Source: Demequina lutea (GTDB taxonomy: Bacteria; Actinomycetota; Actinomycetes; Actinomycetales; Demequinaceae). From it: DNA of 64,000 bases. Below, in pieces: positions 35,441-43,417 of the stretch. Position numbers and translations under genes: made by a program. Under the pieces are notes generated by a model. It was not told the DNA's origin. It was given only the letters and a program-made list of their open reading frames with translations, and did not search any database. The stretch spans positions 992,001-1,056,000 of the forward strand of contig NZ_JACBZO010000001.1 of assembly GCF_013409005.1 (NCBI RefSeq), written 5' to 3'. How positions within the stretch are numbered: position 1 is the stretch's first letter; each line of letters begins with the position of its first letter.

Positions 35441-35851
35441 CTACGAGCGGCGCAGGCGAATCAGGAGACTGACCGCGAACGCGGCCTCGCCTCCAATGAG
35501 GACCGCGCCGCCCGGCAGTAGCGGGGGAATGTTCCACAATCCCGCGATGGTGACGATGAGCCCCACCCCGAACATGGCGAGCGCCGCGTCGGCGCCAGCG
35601 CGCACCGAGATGGCCCGCTCTCGCTCGTCCTTGATTCCCAACATGACCCGGGCGGCCGCGGGTCTACGCGCGCCGAGGGCGGCCGACAGAATGAACAACA
35701 CGAGGACGGCACCAGCGCCGATCATTGCCCCCTTTCCGAAGTCGGGCTTGTGCACGAGGTGCGCCGCGATGCCCAAGGCGGCGCCGGCAATCGTGCCTCC
35801 GACGAGGCCGCCGAGGAACTTGCGGGCGGAAAGACCGGACTCAGTGAACAT
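35441..35851 (-). CDS. four-helix membrane protein (DUF2178-like)
   Basis: 136 residues with four transmembrane helices: KFLGGLVGGTIAGAALGI, GAMIGAGAVLVLFILSAAL, a stretch after GIKDERERAISVRAGADAA, and GAVLIGGEAAFAVSLLI. The charged motif KDERERAI between helices two and three is characteristic of small membrane proteins found beside XRE regulators. It overlaps the regulator gene by 11 bases, so the two are coupled. Function unknown, with tentative similarity to DUF2178. Confidence 0.7.
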   Translation of the reverse strand: MFTESGLSARKFLGGLVGGTIAGAALGIAAHLVHKPDFGKGAMIGAGAVLVLFILSAALGARRPAAARVMLGIKDERERAISVRAGADAALAMFGVGLIVTIAGLWNIPPLLPGGAVLIGGEAAFAVSLLIRLRRS

Positions 35852-36032
35852 GGAAGATCTCCTCAACTGTGGCTTGGAAGTGGCGAGCGATCGCGATCGC
35901 CAATGGGAGAGACGGGTCGTACTTGCCCGTCTCGATCGAGTTGATGGTCTGGCGCGAGACACCCAAAGCGTCGCCGAGCGCCGCCTGGGACAGTCCCGAG
36001 GCCTCGCGCAATTCGCGGACATCGTTCTTCAC
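35841..36032 (-). CDS. XRE family (YozG-like) small repressor
   Basis: 63 residues, almost only a Cro/CI helix-turn-helix: VRELREASGLSQAALGDALGVSRQTINSIETGKYDPSLPLA. GTG start overlapping the upstream gene's stop (GTGA). It sits between two small membrane proteins in a tightly overlapping three-gene operon. Such YozG/YgzD-type regulators commonly control their own membrane-protein operon; the inverted repeats in front of the operon are its probable targets. Confidence 0.88.
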   Translation of the reverse strand: MKNDVRELREASGLSQAALGDALGVSRQTINSIETGKYDPSLPLAIAIARHFQATVEEIFHVH

Positions 36033-36247
36033 GACTGGTCTCGATTCCGGCGGCCGACCATCAGTCGGGCGCCGAGCACCGCGAGCGCGAGCAGGATGCC
36101 TGTCACGACGCCCCACCACGTCGACGGGTCAGACCACCGCGACTCGTGTTCGCCGTGAAGGGCCGCCATGACGAGCGCAGGCAACGTGGCCAGCGGTACG
36201 AACACGGCGAGGTTCGGCTTGAGTGTGGAACGCTTGTCGCGGTTCAT
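36029..36247 (-). CDS. small two-helix membrane protein
   Basis: 72 residues: a positively charged N-terminus (MNRDKRSTLK), helix one LAVFVPLATLPALVMAAL, a short polar loop HGEHESRWSD, helix two WWGVVTGILLALAVLGARLMVG and a basic end. aaggagg lies seven bases before the ATG. First gene of the XRE operon, ending inside the regulator's start codon. Function unknown. Confidence 0.75.
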   Translation of the reverse strand: MNRDKRSTLKPNLAVFVPLATLPALVMAALHGEHESRWSDPSTWWGVVTGILLALAVLGARLMVGRRNRDQS

Positions 36248-36273
36248 GACGACCTCCTTGCGATGACAAGTGA

Positions 36274-36328
36274 CCTTGTCATGACAAGGATGCTTGACAG
36301 AAGACCATTTGTCAAGCGTGCTTGACAA
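36274..36328. promoter_or_regulatory. inverted-repeat operators of the XRE operon
   Basis: Two palindromes precede the operon: CCTTGTCATGACAAGG (16 bp, perfect) at 36274-36289 and TTGTCAAGC-gt-GCTTGACAA (9-bp arms) at 36309-36328. A half-site GCTTGACA lies between them. On the minus strand the distal palindrome contains TTGACA, a consensus -35 box, so repressor binding would block the promoter. Confidence 0.7.
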
Positions 36329-36348
36329 CAAAGGGCTCAACCGGCGGT

Positions 36349-37083
36349 TTACCGGGTGCGATGCCCCATGACGGCGGTGCCGACGCGCACAATAGTCGCG
36401 CCTTCGGCGATGGCCCACTCGAGGTCGTTCGACATGCCCATCGAGAGTTCCCAGGCCTCCCGCAGGTCGATCTCGCCTCGTTCCGACCGGATCAGCGCCT
36501 CGTCCCTGAGTGCGGCGAGCCGCGCGTAACCGGCTCGGACCGCCTCCTCGTCGGGCGAATTGAGGCCGATAGTCATGAACCCCGTGACCGTGAGGAAGGG
36601 CAGCGCCTGCGCGGCCGAGGCAAGCCTGAGAGCCTCGCGTGGTGCGACGCCGGCCTTCGAGTCTTCGCCGGAAACGTTGACCTGGATCATCACGTCCAGG
36701 TTCTTCTCCGCCTCGGCACACAGGCGCGACAAGCGCTCGGCGAGCGCGAGAGAGTCGACGGTCTGGACGCAATCCGCGAACTCGATGGCGGTCGCGGCCT
36801 TGTTGCGCTGCAGCTGGCCGATCACGTGGATGCGCGCGCCGGCGGCGCGGAGCGCCGCGCCCTTGACCTCGAGCTCCTGCATGCGCGACTCACCCACGAG
36901 GACCGCGCCCGCACGCACCGCCGCGACGGCGGCATCGGCGTCCCATGCCTTGGTGGCCACGAGCAGCTGCACGTGGGAGGCCGCGCGCCCCGAGGTGTAC
37001 TCGGTGGTGTGGATGCGGGCGCGCACCTCCGTGAGCCGGGCCGCGTAATCCCATGCGGGCGTGGCGGCCGCGAGATCCGCCAT
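36349..37083 (-). CDS. YggS family PLP homeostasis protein
   Basis: 244 residues, single-domain alanine-racemase-like barrel. The PLP lysine is in LLVATKAWDAD (family VAVSK / VATKx), followed by LVGESRMQEL (family GENYVQE), HVIGQLQRNKA, MIQVNVSGEDSKAG, FMTIGLNSP and LSMGMSNDLEWAIAEGATIVRVG. YggS proteins bind PLP and buffer B6 and amino-acid pools without a known reaction. It overlaps the upstream ybaK gene by one base (TGATG). Confidence 0.93.
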   Translation of the reverse strand: MADLAAATPAWDYAARLTEVRARIHTTEYTSGRAASHVQLLVATKAWDADAAVAAVRAGAVLVGESRMQELEVKGAALRAAGARIHVIGQLQRNKAATAIEFADCVQTVDSLALAERLSRLCAEAEKNLDVMIQVNVSGEDSKAGVAPREALRLASAAQALPFLTVTGFMTIGLNSPDEEAVRAGYARLAALRDEALIRSERGEIDLREAWELSMGMSNDLEWAIAEGATIVRVGTAVMGHRTR

Positions 37084-37589
37084 CAGGCGTCCTTCGCGAG
37101 GGGGGCGATGACCGCGTGGGTCACCGCGACGAGGTCAGCGGGTGACAGGCCGATGTCGAGGCCGCGCCTGCCGCCGCTCACGTAGATCACGTCGTACAAC
37201 TCGGCCGTCTCGTCGAGGGCGCTAGGGAGAGCCTTGCGCTGGCCGATGGGGGAGATGCCGCCCACGACGTATCCGGATGACCGCTCGGCGTCGGCCGGGG
37301 GAGCCATCTCGGCCTTCTTGCCGCCCAACGCGTGAGCGAGAGCCTTGAGGTCGAGCATCCCGCTCACGGGCACGATTCCTACTGACAGGTGCCCGTCGAC
37401 GTACGCGCACAGGGTCTTGAAGACCTGCTCAGGGTTGACGCCGATCGCCGCAGCGGCCTCGAGGCCATAGCCGAGGTCGCTCGCCGGGTCGTGCTCGTAG
37501 TGGTGAAGGGTGTGGTCGATGCCCGCCTCTACCAGGACGGCAACGGCAGGCGTCGACGCGTGCTCATGCTTGGCGGCGTGCTTGGACAT
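37083..37589 (-). CDS. ybaK: YbaK-type Cys-tRNA(Pro)/aminoacyl-tRNA deacylase
   Basis: 168 residues. Features of the YbaK/ProX editing fold: ALVEAG-like start (VAVLVEAGIDHTLHHYEH), GYGLEAAAAIGVNPEQVFKTLCAYVDG with the catalytic-lysine position in VFKTL, VPVSGMLDLKALAHALGGKKAEMA and GYVVGGISPIGQRKALP. It hydrolyses mischarged tRNAs, chiefly Cys-tRNA(Pro). A His/Ala-rich N-terminal segment precedes the fold. ATG chosen by family length. Coupled with yggS downstream. Confidence 0.92.
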   Translation of the reverse strand: MSKHAAKHEHASTPAVAVLVEAGIDHTLHHYEHDPASDLGYGLEAAAAIGVNPEQVFKTLCAYVDGHLSVGIVPVSGMLDLKALAHALGGKKAEMAPPADAERSSGYVVGGISPIGQRKALPSALDETAELYDVIYVSGGRRGLDIGLSPADLVAVTHAVIAPLAKDA

Positions 37590-37632
37590 GGTTCCATTGT
37601 GCCGCGCCGGGCCACGTCCGGTGGTGAAACGT

Positions 37633-37714
37633 CGGGTGAGCACCACATATCCACTTTCGTTTGCTCGGACGTGCGGGGAGGCGGTGGCGACTGTCGATTT
37701 GTGGTGCTCACGCG
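37633..37714. repeat. long inverted repeat in the ybaK-rnhA divergent region
   Basis: Arms of 22 bases at 37633-37654 and 37693-37714 pair at 19 positions (core GTGAGCACCACA and TGTGGTGCTCAC). Weaker pairing extends about nine bases outward. The loop is 38 bases. The element lies between divergent genes, so it is not a terminator between convergent stops. It could be a regulatory structure or a small palindromic repeat element. Confidence 0.7.
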
Positions 37715-37812
37715 ACAGTTCGCGCGGGGAGTTGGGCCCGCGATGGCTGGCCGAAGCAGGGGTGGCGGCATGGCGCGGTCTCCGAGCAAGCCCGCTGTCG
37801 TAAGGTGTCGGC

Positions 37813-38271
37813 GTGACCGAAGAAGCGAAGCCCCAAGTCGACATGTGGACAGACGGTGCGTGCAAGGGCAACCCCGGCGTGGGCGGATGGGGCGCGTGGA
37901 TGCGCTCGAACGGTCACGAGCGCGAGTTGTGCGGCGGCGACCTCCTGACCACGAACAACAAGATGGAACTCACCGCCGTCATCGAGGGACTCAAGGCGCT
38001 CACCCAGCGCTGCGATGTCACACTCCACGTCGACTCCACCTACGTGATGCAGGGCGTCAAGTCGTGGATGGCGGGCTGGAAGCGCAACGGATGGCGCACC
38101 TCGGACAAGAAGCCGGTCAAGAACCAGGAGTTGTGGCAGGCACTCGACGCTCAGGTGGCCCGCCACGACGTCACGTGGGTGTGGGTCAAGGGGCACGCGG
38201 GGGATCCCGGCAACGAGCGGGCCGATGAGCTCGCGAACAAGGGCGTGGATCAGGTGCGTGCTGGTCTCTAG
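37813..38271 (+). CDS. rnhA: ribonuclease HI
   Basis: 152 residues, the usual bacterial RNase HI length. Catalytic carboxylates are visible: [10 protein letters not shown] (Asp14), [13 protein letters not shown] (Glu), HVDSTYV (Asp) and NERADELAN (Asp), plus [10 protein letters not shown]. It removes RNA from RNA-DNA hybrids. GTG start with weak purine-rich upstream sequence. Its stop TAG and the stop of the convergent neighbour share the palindrome CTAG. Confidence 0.95.
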   Translation: MTEEAKPQVDMWTDGACKGNPGVGGWGAWMRSNGHERELCGGDLLTTNNKMELTAVIEGLKALTQRCDVTLHVDSTYVMQGVKSWMAGWKRNGWRTSDKKPVKNQELWQALDAQVARHDVTWVWVKGHAGDPGNERADELANKGVDQVRAGL

Positions 38272-39164
38272 GCCCTGACCTGCTCGGCGGCCTCGCGTAT
38301 TGCGGCGCAAGCGTCGATGAGGCGCTCCCGTAGCGCGGCCGCTATCACGGCGAACTCCGCCTGGTGTTCCGTGTACTCGCGCTTTCCCTCGACCGTTTCG
38401 ATGGCGATGGGGGTGAGCCCCAGCTGCCGCACGTCGTACGGCGAAGCCTGCATGTCCACGCTTCGGATCTCCATGGCGAGTTCGAAGGCGTCCATGATGA
38501 GCTCGCTCGATACCGCGGGCACGAGTTTGGAAGCCCACTTGTAGAGGTCCATGTTCGCGTGCAGGCAGCCTGGCTGTTCACTCGCCACCTGCGTTTCGCG
38601 CGTGAGTTGCGTCGCGTTGAGCGGTGCCGCCTCGGGTGTGAAGAAGCGGAATGCGTCGACGTGCGTGCACACGATCTTGTGCTCCTCGACGACGCCATCG
38701 GTCCCAGCCCGTCCCAGGCGTAGCGGGAGTGGGTGGCGGCGATCGTCGTCTGCCCGGTACACCATCGCCCACTCGTGGAGCCCAAAGCATCCAAGCCGTG
38801 CCGGGCGGGAAGCGGTGGCCCGCAGTAGCGCGTCGACGTAGTCGACGGTGCGGCCACGCGCCTCCCAAAATGCTGCGGCGTCCGCGAACGTCGCCCCGTC
38901 GCGCGTCGTGTAGTGGCGCCACTGGGCGTGTTCGGCCGCGTCCTCGAGCGCCAGCCCGATGCCTGGGTGCCACCGGCGCAGACGCATCGGCCGGGTGTTG
39001 TAGTACTCGTAAACGAAGTCCTCGACGGGGTGCCTCTCGTGACGCGGCGCCCGCTCGCGGTGGCCGGCCGTCGCGGCATCGGCGCGCGCGGCGTGCGCGC
39101 GGGCGAGCGGCTCCCACTCCTCGCGCGCAAGCACGCGAGTCACTTGATAGGTCGAGAGGGTCAC
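38268..39164 (-). CDS. conserved actinobacterial protein, often named 3-methyladenine DNA glycosylase
   Basis: 298 residues, soluble. The N-terminus ([19 protein letters not shown]), [35 protein letters not shown] and [17 protein letters not shown] recall a family found across actinobacteria and often labelled 3-methyladenine DNA glycosylase. No helix-hairpin-helix-GPD motif is visible, so that name is doubtful and function should be treated as unknown. It converges on rnhA with a four-base overlap of stop codons. Confidence 0.7.
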   Translation of the reverse strand: MTLSTYQVTRVLAREEWEPLARAHAARADAATAGHRERAPRHERHPVEDFVYEYYNTRPMRLRRWHPGIGLALEDAAEHAQWRHYTTRDGATFADAAAFWEARGRTVDYVDALLRATASRPARLGCFGLHEWAMVYRADDDRRHPLPLRLGRAGTDGVVEEHKIVCTHVDAFRFFTPEAAPLNATQLTRETQVASEQPGCLHANMDLYKWASKLVPAVSSELIMDAFELAMEIRSVDMQASPYDVRQLGLTPIAIETVEGKREYTEHQAEFAVIAAALRERLIDACAAIREAAEQVRA

Positions 39165-39281
39165 GATCCAATTCTGTCAGGTGCGGGATCGGGCGGGTCC
39201 TCTTACCGAGGACCGAGCACCGACGATCGCGAGCCGAAGAAGGGCGGCCGGTGACACGCGACAGGGCACAAGAGCCCGCGC

Positions 39282-39300
39282 GGATGAACCTTTGGTGACG
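39282..39300. promoter_or_regulatory. possible PhoP (PHO box-like) direct repeat
   Basis: On the minus strand the site reads CGTCACC-AAAG-GTTCATC, close to the actinobacterial PHO box of two GTTCACC units four bases apart (5 of 7 and 6 of 7 matches). It lies about 110 bases upstream of a secreted phosphoesterase gene, a typical PhoP target. Match quality is modest and the orientation is opposite to the gene. Confidence 0.3.
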
Positions 39301-39405
39301 GTTCGGTTGCCACTCGGTCGCAGCGCCGTATTCGTCCGTAATGTCAGTTTCGCCACGGGGCCGATGTCGGCCGTTCGTGGCATCCAACGACAGGAGATTC
39401 ATCAC

Positions 39406-41157
39406 ATGTGGCATCTTGCCAAGTCCCCATCGGCCATCGCGCTCGGCGTTACGGCGCTTTCCTTGCTCGCGGTCGCGGCCTCCGGCGCACCGGCCGTCGC
39501 GAAGTCAAGCGACGGTCCCAGTCGCGACACCCGCACGCCTATCAAGCACCTGGTCGTGATCTTCCAGGAGAATGTGTCCTTCGATCACTACTTCGCGACG
39601 TACCCCGTCGCGGCCAACGTTGCCGGCGAGACCCTGCAGGGCACCGGCGTCGCGGCACCCGCCTTCACCGCGTCGGCCACCACGCCTACCGCGATCGACA
39701 CGCTTGGGTCGGCAGGTCTGCTTGCCCCGAACAACCCCAACAGCGTCCAGCCTTTCCGACTCACGCCCGCGCAGGCCGTGACGTGCGACCAGGACCACCA
39801 CTACCAGGACGAGCAGAAGGCGTACAACGGCGGCCTGATGGACAAGTTCGTCGAGAACACCACGAGGGACTCCTGCAGCGGTTTGTACGGCGCGCCCGGC
39901 CTCGTCATGGGCTACTACGACGGCAACACCGTCATGGGCCTGTGGAACTACGCGCAGCAGTATGCGATGAGCGACAACTCGTACTCGACGACGTTCGGGC
40001 CGTCGACCCCTGGTGCCCTCAACCTCGTGGCGGGACAGACACACGGGGTGCGCTCATACGACCCAGTCACTCGGCAGCTCACCACCGCCCCGGACCCGTA
40101 CACGGTGCGCATTCCCGACGCGAACGGCGTCGGCACCGTCATTAACGATCCCGACCCGGTGTGGGACGACTGCTCGTCGACGGCACACCCCGTCGCGGGC
40201 ATGGACGGCACCAACATCGGTGACCTGCTCAATGCGAACGGCACGACGTGGGGTTGGTTCGAAGGCGGATTCCGCCCCACGACGAGCGCCGCCGACGCGT
40301 CAAACGGACGAGCCGTGTGTGGCTCCGTCAACACGAACGTCGGCGGACTGACGTCGTCCGACTACATCCCGCACCACGAGCCGTTCCAGTACTACGCGAG
40401 CACGGCGAACCCGCACCACTTGCCGCCTAGCTCCACGGCCATGATTGGCAAGACCGATCAGGCCAACCACCAGTACGACATGACGGACTTCTCCAAGGTG
40501 GTCGACGGCAAGAACATGCCGGCGGTCTCGTTCCTCAAGGCTCCCGGCTACCAGGACGGCCACGCGGCCTACTCCGATCCCATTGACGAGCAGCACTTCC
40601 TCGTCGACACGATCAACCAGATCCAGGCGTCGCCGAACTGGAAGGACACGGCGATCATCGTCCTGTACGACGACTCGGACGGCTGGTACGACCACACGAT
40701 GGCGAACTTGACGAACGCATCCAACAGCGTGGACGACGCGGCACTATGCACCGACGCGGCCAGCGCCGGCGTGTCGATCCTGGGCGGTTACCAGGACCGC
40801 TGCGGCCCGGGCACCCGTCAGCCGTTCCTCGTCATCTCGCCGTACGCGAAGACGAACTTCGTGGATCACACCCAGACCGACCAGAGCTCGGTGACGCAAT
40901 TCATCGAGGACAACTGGGGCACGGGCAGGATCGGCGACGGGTCGACCGACGCTGGTGCGGGGTCCATCGTGAACATGTTCAACTTCCACGGTCGCACGGC
41001 TCCGACGGTCATGCTCAACCCGCAAGACGGCACAGTGGCATCGATCTCCGGCAAGGGAGACAACGACCACGGTCGCGGCTCGGATGCCGGCAAGGAGGAC
41101 AGCGGCCACGGTCGTGACGCTGGCTCCGGCAGGAAGGGTGGTCGATCGCTAGCGTGA
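39406..41157 (+). CDS. secreted phosphoesterase (phospholipase C/acid phosphatase family)
   Basis: 583 residues. An N-terminal signal peptide (positively charged start, hydrophobic LGVTALSLLAVAASG, cleavage after APAVA) precedes a PF04185 phosphoesterase domain: IKHLVVIFQENVSFDHYFATYP (metal-binding Glu/Asn), then YAMSDNSYSTTFGPSTPG, IIVLYDDSDGWYDH and PFLVISPYAKTNFVDHTQTDQSSVTQFIEDNW. The C-terminus is a Gly/His/Arg tail. It resembles AcpA-like acid phosphatases more than the two-domain hemolytic phospholipases C. caggag lies nine bases before the ATG. Exported, probably for phosphate scavenging; a possible PHO box is upstream and two hairpins follow. Confidence 0.88.
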   Translation: MWHLAKSPSAIALGVTALSLLAVAASGAPAVAKSSDGPSRDTRTPIKHLVVIFQENVSFDHYFATYPVAANVAGETLQGTGVAAPAFTASATTPTAIDTLGSAGLLAPNNPNSVQPFRLTPAQAVTCDQDHHYQDEQKAYNGGLMDKFVENTTRDSCSGLYGAPGLVMGYYDGNTVMGLWNYAQQYAMSDNSYSTTFGPSTPGALNLVAGQTHGVRSYDPVTRQLTTAPDPYTVRIPDANGVGTVINDPDPVWDDCSSTAHPVAGMDGTNIGDLLNANGTTWGWFEGGFRPTTSAADASNGRAVCGSVNTNVGGLTSSDYIPHHEPFQYYASTANPHHLPPSSTAMIGKTDQANHQYDMTDFSKVVDGKNMPAVSFLKAPGYQDGHAAYSDPIDEQHFLVDTINQIQASPNWKDTAIIVLYDDSDGWYDHTMANLTNASNSVDDAALCTDAASAGVSILGGYQDRCGPGTRQPFLVISPYAKTNFVDHTQTDQSSVTQFIEDNWGTGRIGDGSTDAGAGSIVNMFNFHGRTAPTVMLNPQDGTVASISGKGDNDHGRGSDAGKEDSGHGRDAGSGRKGGRSLA

Positions 41158-41190
41158 CTTCTTAAGAGAAGTCTTCCTGACGATCGCTGG

Positions 41191-41227
41191 CGAATGCCGG
41201 CCGGGCTGTGGGCCCGGCCGGCATTCG
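41191..41227 (+). terminator. 16-bp hairpin after the phosphoesterase gene
   Basis: CGAATGCCGGCCGGGC and its exact complement enclose a five-base loop, 33 bases after the stop. No U-run follows, as is common for actinobacterial terminators. A smaller hairpin (GACTTCT-taag-AGAAGTC) overlaps the stop codon itself. Confidence 0.7.
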
Positions 41228-41613
41228 TGCGCCGTGGGGCGCAAGCGCTTTGCGTCGACGCCGCCGACATCGACATCGAGTGAGCGGGAGAGAACCCTCC
41301 CGGTCCTTGGGGTGGGAAGATTTCTGGCGGACCACTTCCTGCTACGCAACCTCTTAGCTCTCTATGCGGCATAGTAGAGGCATGCTCCCGGACAGATCCA
41401 CATCCACCGGGCCTCGGCGCACGCCGGAGGCCAGCGTTCTTGCCTTGCCTAGCCGGGCGGTTCGGCAGCACTTGGCAGTTGTTGGCTTCAGCGTCGGTTT
41501 CGCCCCGATGCGGCCATGCCTGGCGGCCACCGCCCTCGTGACGACCGCGGGCGCCCCGATGACGCGGCTGCGTGGGCAGGTCCTGTGCGCGACGAAACCC
41601 TCGGTGTTGGCCA
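41228..41613. other. promoter region of the blaI operon
   Basis: About 390 bases. Apart from the BlaI-type dyad at 41361 no gene is evident; open frames on both strands (about 90 codons) have no family character. The stretch between the dyad and the blaI GTG is long (240 bases), so an unseen upstream start or a relic of another gene cannot be excluded. Confidence 0.4.
41361..41373. promoter_or_regulatory. BlaI-type operator in front of blaI
   Basis: CTATGC-G-GCATAG is a perfect 13-bp dyad followed by TAGAG. Read on the minus strand it begins TACTATGC, the same octamer that begins the operator before the DsbA-like gene at 45006. MecI/BlaI repressors bind TACTA/TAGTA dyads, so both sites are probable targets of the repressor encoded downstream. 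Confidence 0.6.
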
Positions 41614-42033
41614 GTGTCTGAACCACGCGCCGCAGTTCCACGCCTGGGCGCGCTCGAGCAAGAGGTCATGGACATCCTGTGGGACTGTCCCGAGCGGCTC
41701 TGCGCCCGCGAGGTCCTGCAACAGCTGACATCACATAGGCTCGCGTACACGACCGTGGCGACGGTGCTGACCAACCTGGTAAAGAAGGGGATGGTCGAGC
41801 GGATCAGTGCCGGTCGCACCTGGGCCCACCGACCGCTGCAAACGCGAAGCCAGTACGCAGCGGGGCTCATGGCCCAGGCACTGACCGTCAGCGGGGACCC
41901 GGCGTCGTCGTTCCTGCACTTCATGGAGGCGATGTCCGAGGAGGATGCAGCCCTGCTGCGCGAGGTCCTCACCGACCCCGCCCACGAGCCCGGACGGGAG
42001 CCTCCCGGCCCCACGGCTCGGCGGGCCACATGA
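41614..42033 (+). CDS. blaI: BlaI/MecI/CopY family repressor
   Basis: 139 residues. Winged-helix segment LGALEQEVMDILWDCPERLCAREVLQQL and YTTVATVLTNLVKKGMVERISAGRTWAHRPLQTRSQYAA match BlaI, followed by a helical dimerisation part. GTG start by family length; no good ribosome-binding site is seen. The stop overlaps the M56 peptidase gene (ATGA), the classical repressor/sensor pair that responds to beta-lactams or, in actinobacteria, to other stresses including respiratory ones. No beta-lactamase is nearby, so redox genes are the likelier targets. Confidence 0.9.
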   Translation: MSEPRAAVPRLGALEQEVMDILWDCPERLCAREVLQQLTSHRLAYTTVATVLTNLVKKGMVERISAGRTWAHRPLQTRSQYAAGLMAQALTVSGDPASSFLHFMEAMSEEDAALLREVLTDPAHEPGREPPGPTARRAT

Positions 42034-43016
42034 CCCCGATGGCGCTGCCGCTGACGCTCTTGGTGCTCCTCGTTGCGGGGGCAACTGCTGGGCCCCGCGT
42101 CCTCGGCGGACCCACCCCGACCTTCAGTGCGCGCCCACGGCTGGGGATCGCGATTTGGACGGCCTCAGCGGCCGTGTGGACGCTCGCATTCCTCGCGCTG
42201 GGTCCGCTCTTGACCTGGGTCTTCACCGGCCCGGGGCTGCCCGGCCGGGTCGGTGCGATCTGTCAGCGGTGCCTGGCAGCGGCGAACCCCTTCTTGGCCC
42301 GGTCGTCGATGTGGACCACCGATGTGCCCGTGTTCACGATGCTGCTTGTCCCGTTGTCCCTGGCCGCGTGGCTGATCACCAGCGCAACCGTGCGTCATGT
42401 TCGCTCACGTGAACATCTGCGGACCCATCTCCATGCGCTAGACGCGGTGGCCGAACAGCGGTGTCTGCACGGAACCCTGGTTTGGGTGGTGCCGACCCCA
42501 GACAGGAGCGTCTACAGCCTCCCCACGCGCCGCGCGCGCATCGTCATCTCCCAGGGTGCGCTCGATGCGCTCAGCAGTGATGAGCTCGCCGCAGTTCTCT
42601 CCCATGAACGGGCGCACATCGAGCAGCGACATCACGCACTGCTGTGGGCACTGCACAGCCTGAAGGGCGTCCTCGGCTGGGTGCCGTTGATCGCAGCCGC
42701 GGCCCCAGCGGTCGCGACCTACGCCGAGATGGCCGCCGACGACGACGCCCGCCGAGCGAGCAGCACCCGCGCCCTGGCAGGGGCCTTGCTCGCGCTTCAC
42801 GGTCCCGGGCCCTCGCCCGTCCTTGGCGCGCCGGCACTCGCGCTGCACGCCGACGCGACGGGCACCCGTTGGCGCGCGCTTCGCCTCGCCGCGGCGCCGC
42901 CTCCGGCGTCGAGGTGGGGCGTGGCACTGACTGCCAGCTACCTGGCGGCAATGACCGCAGCGATCGCGCTGATCGGAACGCCCTATGCAACCCTCGCCCT
43001 GACAGGAACGTGTTGA
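42030..43016 (+). CDS. BlaR1-like M56 membrane metallopeptidase
   Basis: 328 residues. Transmembrane helices near residues 5-20, 38-68, 100-120 and 300-320. The zinc-protease motif HERAHIEQRHH (His192, Glu193, His196) follows LSSDELAAVLS. BlaR1-type proteins cleave the BlaI repressor on signal. Unlike BlaR1 of staphylococci there is no C-terminal penicillin-binding domain, as in most actinobacterial members. Coupled to blaI by a four-base overlap, and followed after two bases by a DsrE-like gene. Confidence 0.88.
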   Translation: MTPMALPLTLLVLLVAGATAGPRVLGGPTPTFSARPRLGIAIWTASAAVWTLAFLALGPLLTWVFTGPGLPGRVGAICQRCLAAANPFLARSSMWTTDVPVFTMLLVPLSLAAWLITSATVRHVRSREHLRTHLHALDAVAEQRCLHGTLVWVVPTPDRSVYSLPTRRARIVISQGALDALSSDELAAVLSHERAHIEQRHHALLWALHSLKGVLGWVPLIAAAAPAVATYAEMAADDDARRASSTRALAGALLALHGPGPSPVLGAPALALHADATGTRWRALRLAAAPPPASRWGVALTASYLAAMTAAIALIGTPYATLALTGTC

Positions 43017-43018
43017 CC

Positions 43019-43357
43019 ATGACCGGAGTAGTCCTGCACCTCACCGAAGCCTCCGTGGATAAGCACCGCGCAGTGCTGCGCAACGCGCTGAACCTGGTGC
43101 CGGAGGTCGAGCCTGGCACCCCAATCGAGCTGGTGGTGCACAGCGAAGCAATCTGCCTGGCGTTGCCGGGCCAGGCCACTGCGGACGCCCTCGCCGAGGC
43201 CTTGGACGCCGGGATCATCCTGGTGGTGTGCCGCAACTCCATGCGGCAGCAGGACCTGACGGATGCGGACCTCGTCCATGGCGCCGTTTCCGCCCCGTCC
43301 GGGGTCGGACACCTCGTCGCCAGGCAGCGACAGGGTTGGGCGTACCTGCGCCCGTAG
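43019..43357 (+). CDS. DsrE/DsrF-like small protein
   Basis: 112 residues with a flavodoxin-like alternation (GVVLHLTEA, PIELVVHSEAICLAL, AGIILVVCRNSMRQQDL). The cysteine in VVCRNSM sits where DsrE-like proteins carry the sulfur-relay cysteine (CxNT/S). Third gene of the blaI transcript, two bases after the peptidase stop. It fits a thiol-redox role with CcdA and DsbA encoded opposite. Exact function unknown. Confidence 0.75.
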   Translation: MTGVVLHLTEASVDKHRAVLRNALNLVPEVEPGTPIELVVHSEAICLALPGQATADALAEALDAGIILVVCRNSMRQQDLTDADLVHGAVSAPSGVGHLVARQRQGWAYLRP

Positions 43358-43417
43358 GACCGCAAAGCGTCAAATCACGCGTTGCCCGCTTGGCCGATTG
43401 ATCCGGCCCGCCAGCGC

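Noticed and set aside
37590-37812. Inverted repeat taken as transposon terminal repeats
   Set aside because: The enclosed 38 bases code for nothing and no flanking target duplication was seen; kept only as an unexplained repeat.
38268-39164. Firm assignment as 3-methyladenine DNA glycosylase
   Set aside because: The name is often copied onto this family, but no glycosylase helix-hairpin-helix or catalytic motif is visible.
41354-41641. Minus-strand 95-codon frame overlapping the blaI start
   Set aside because: No family motif, and it spans the BlaI-type dyad and the start of a well supported gene.
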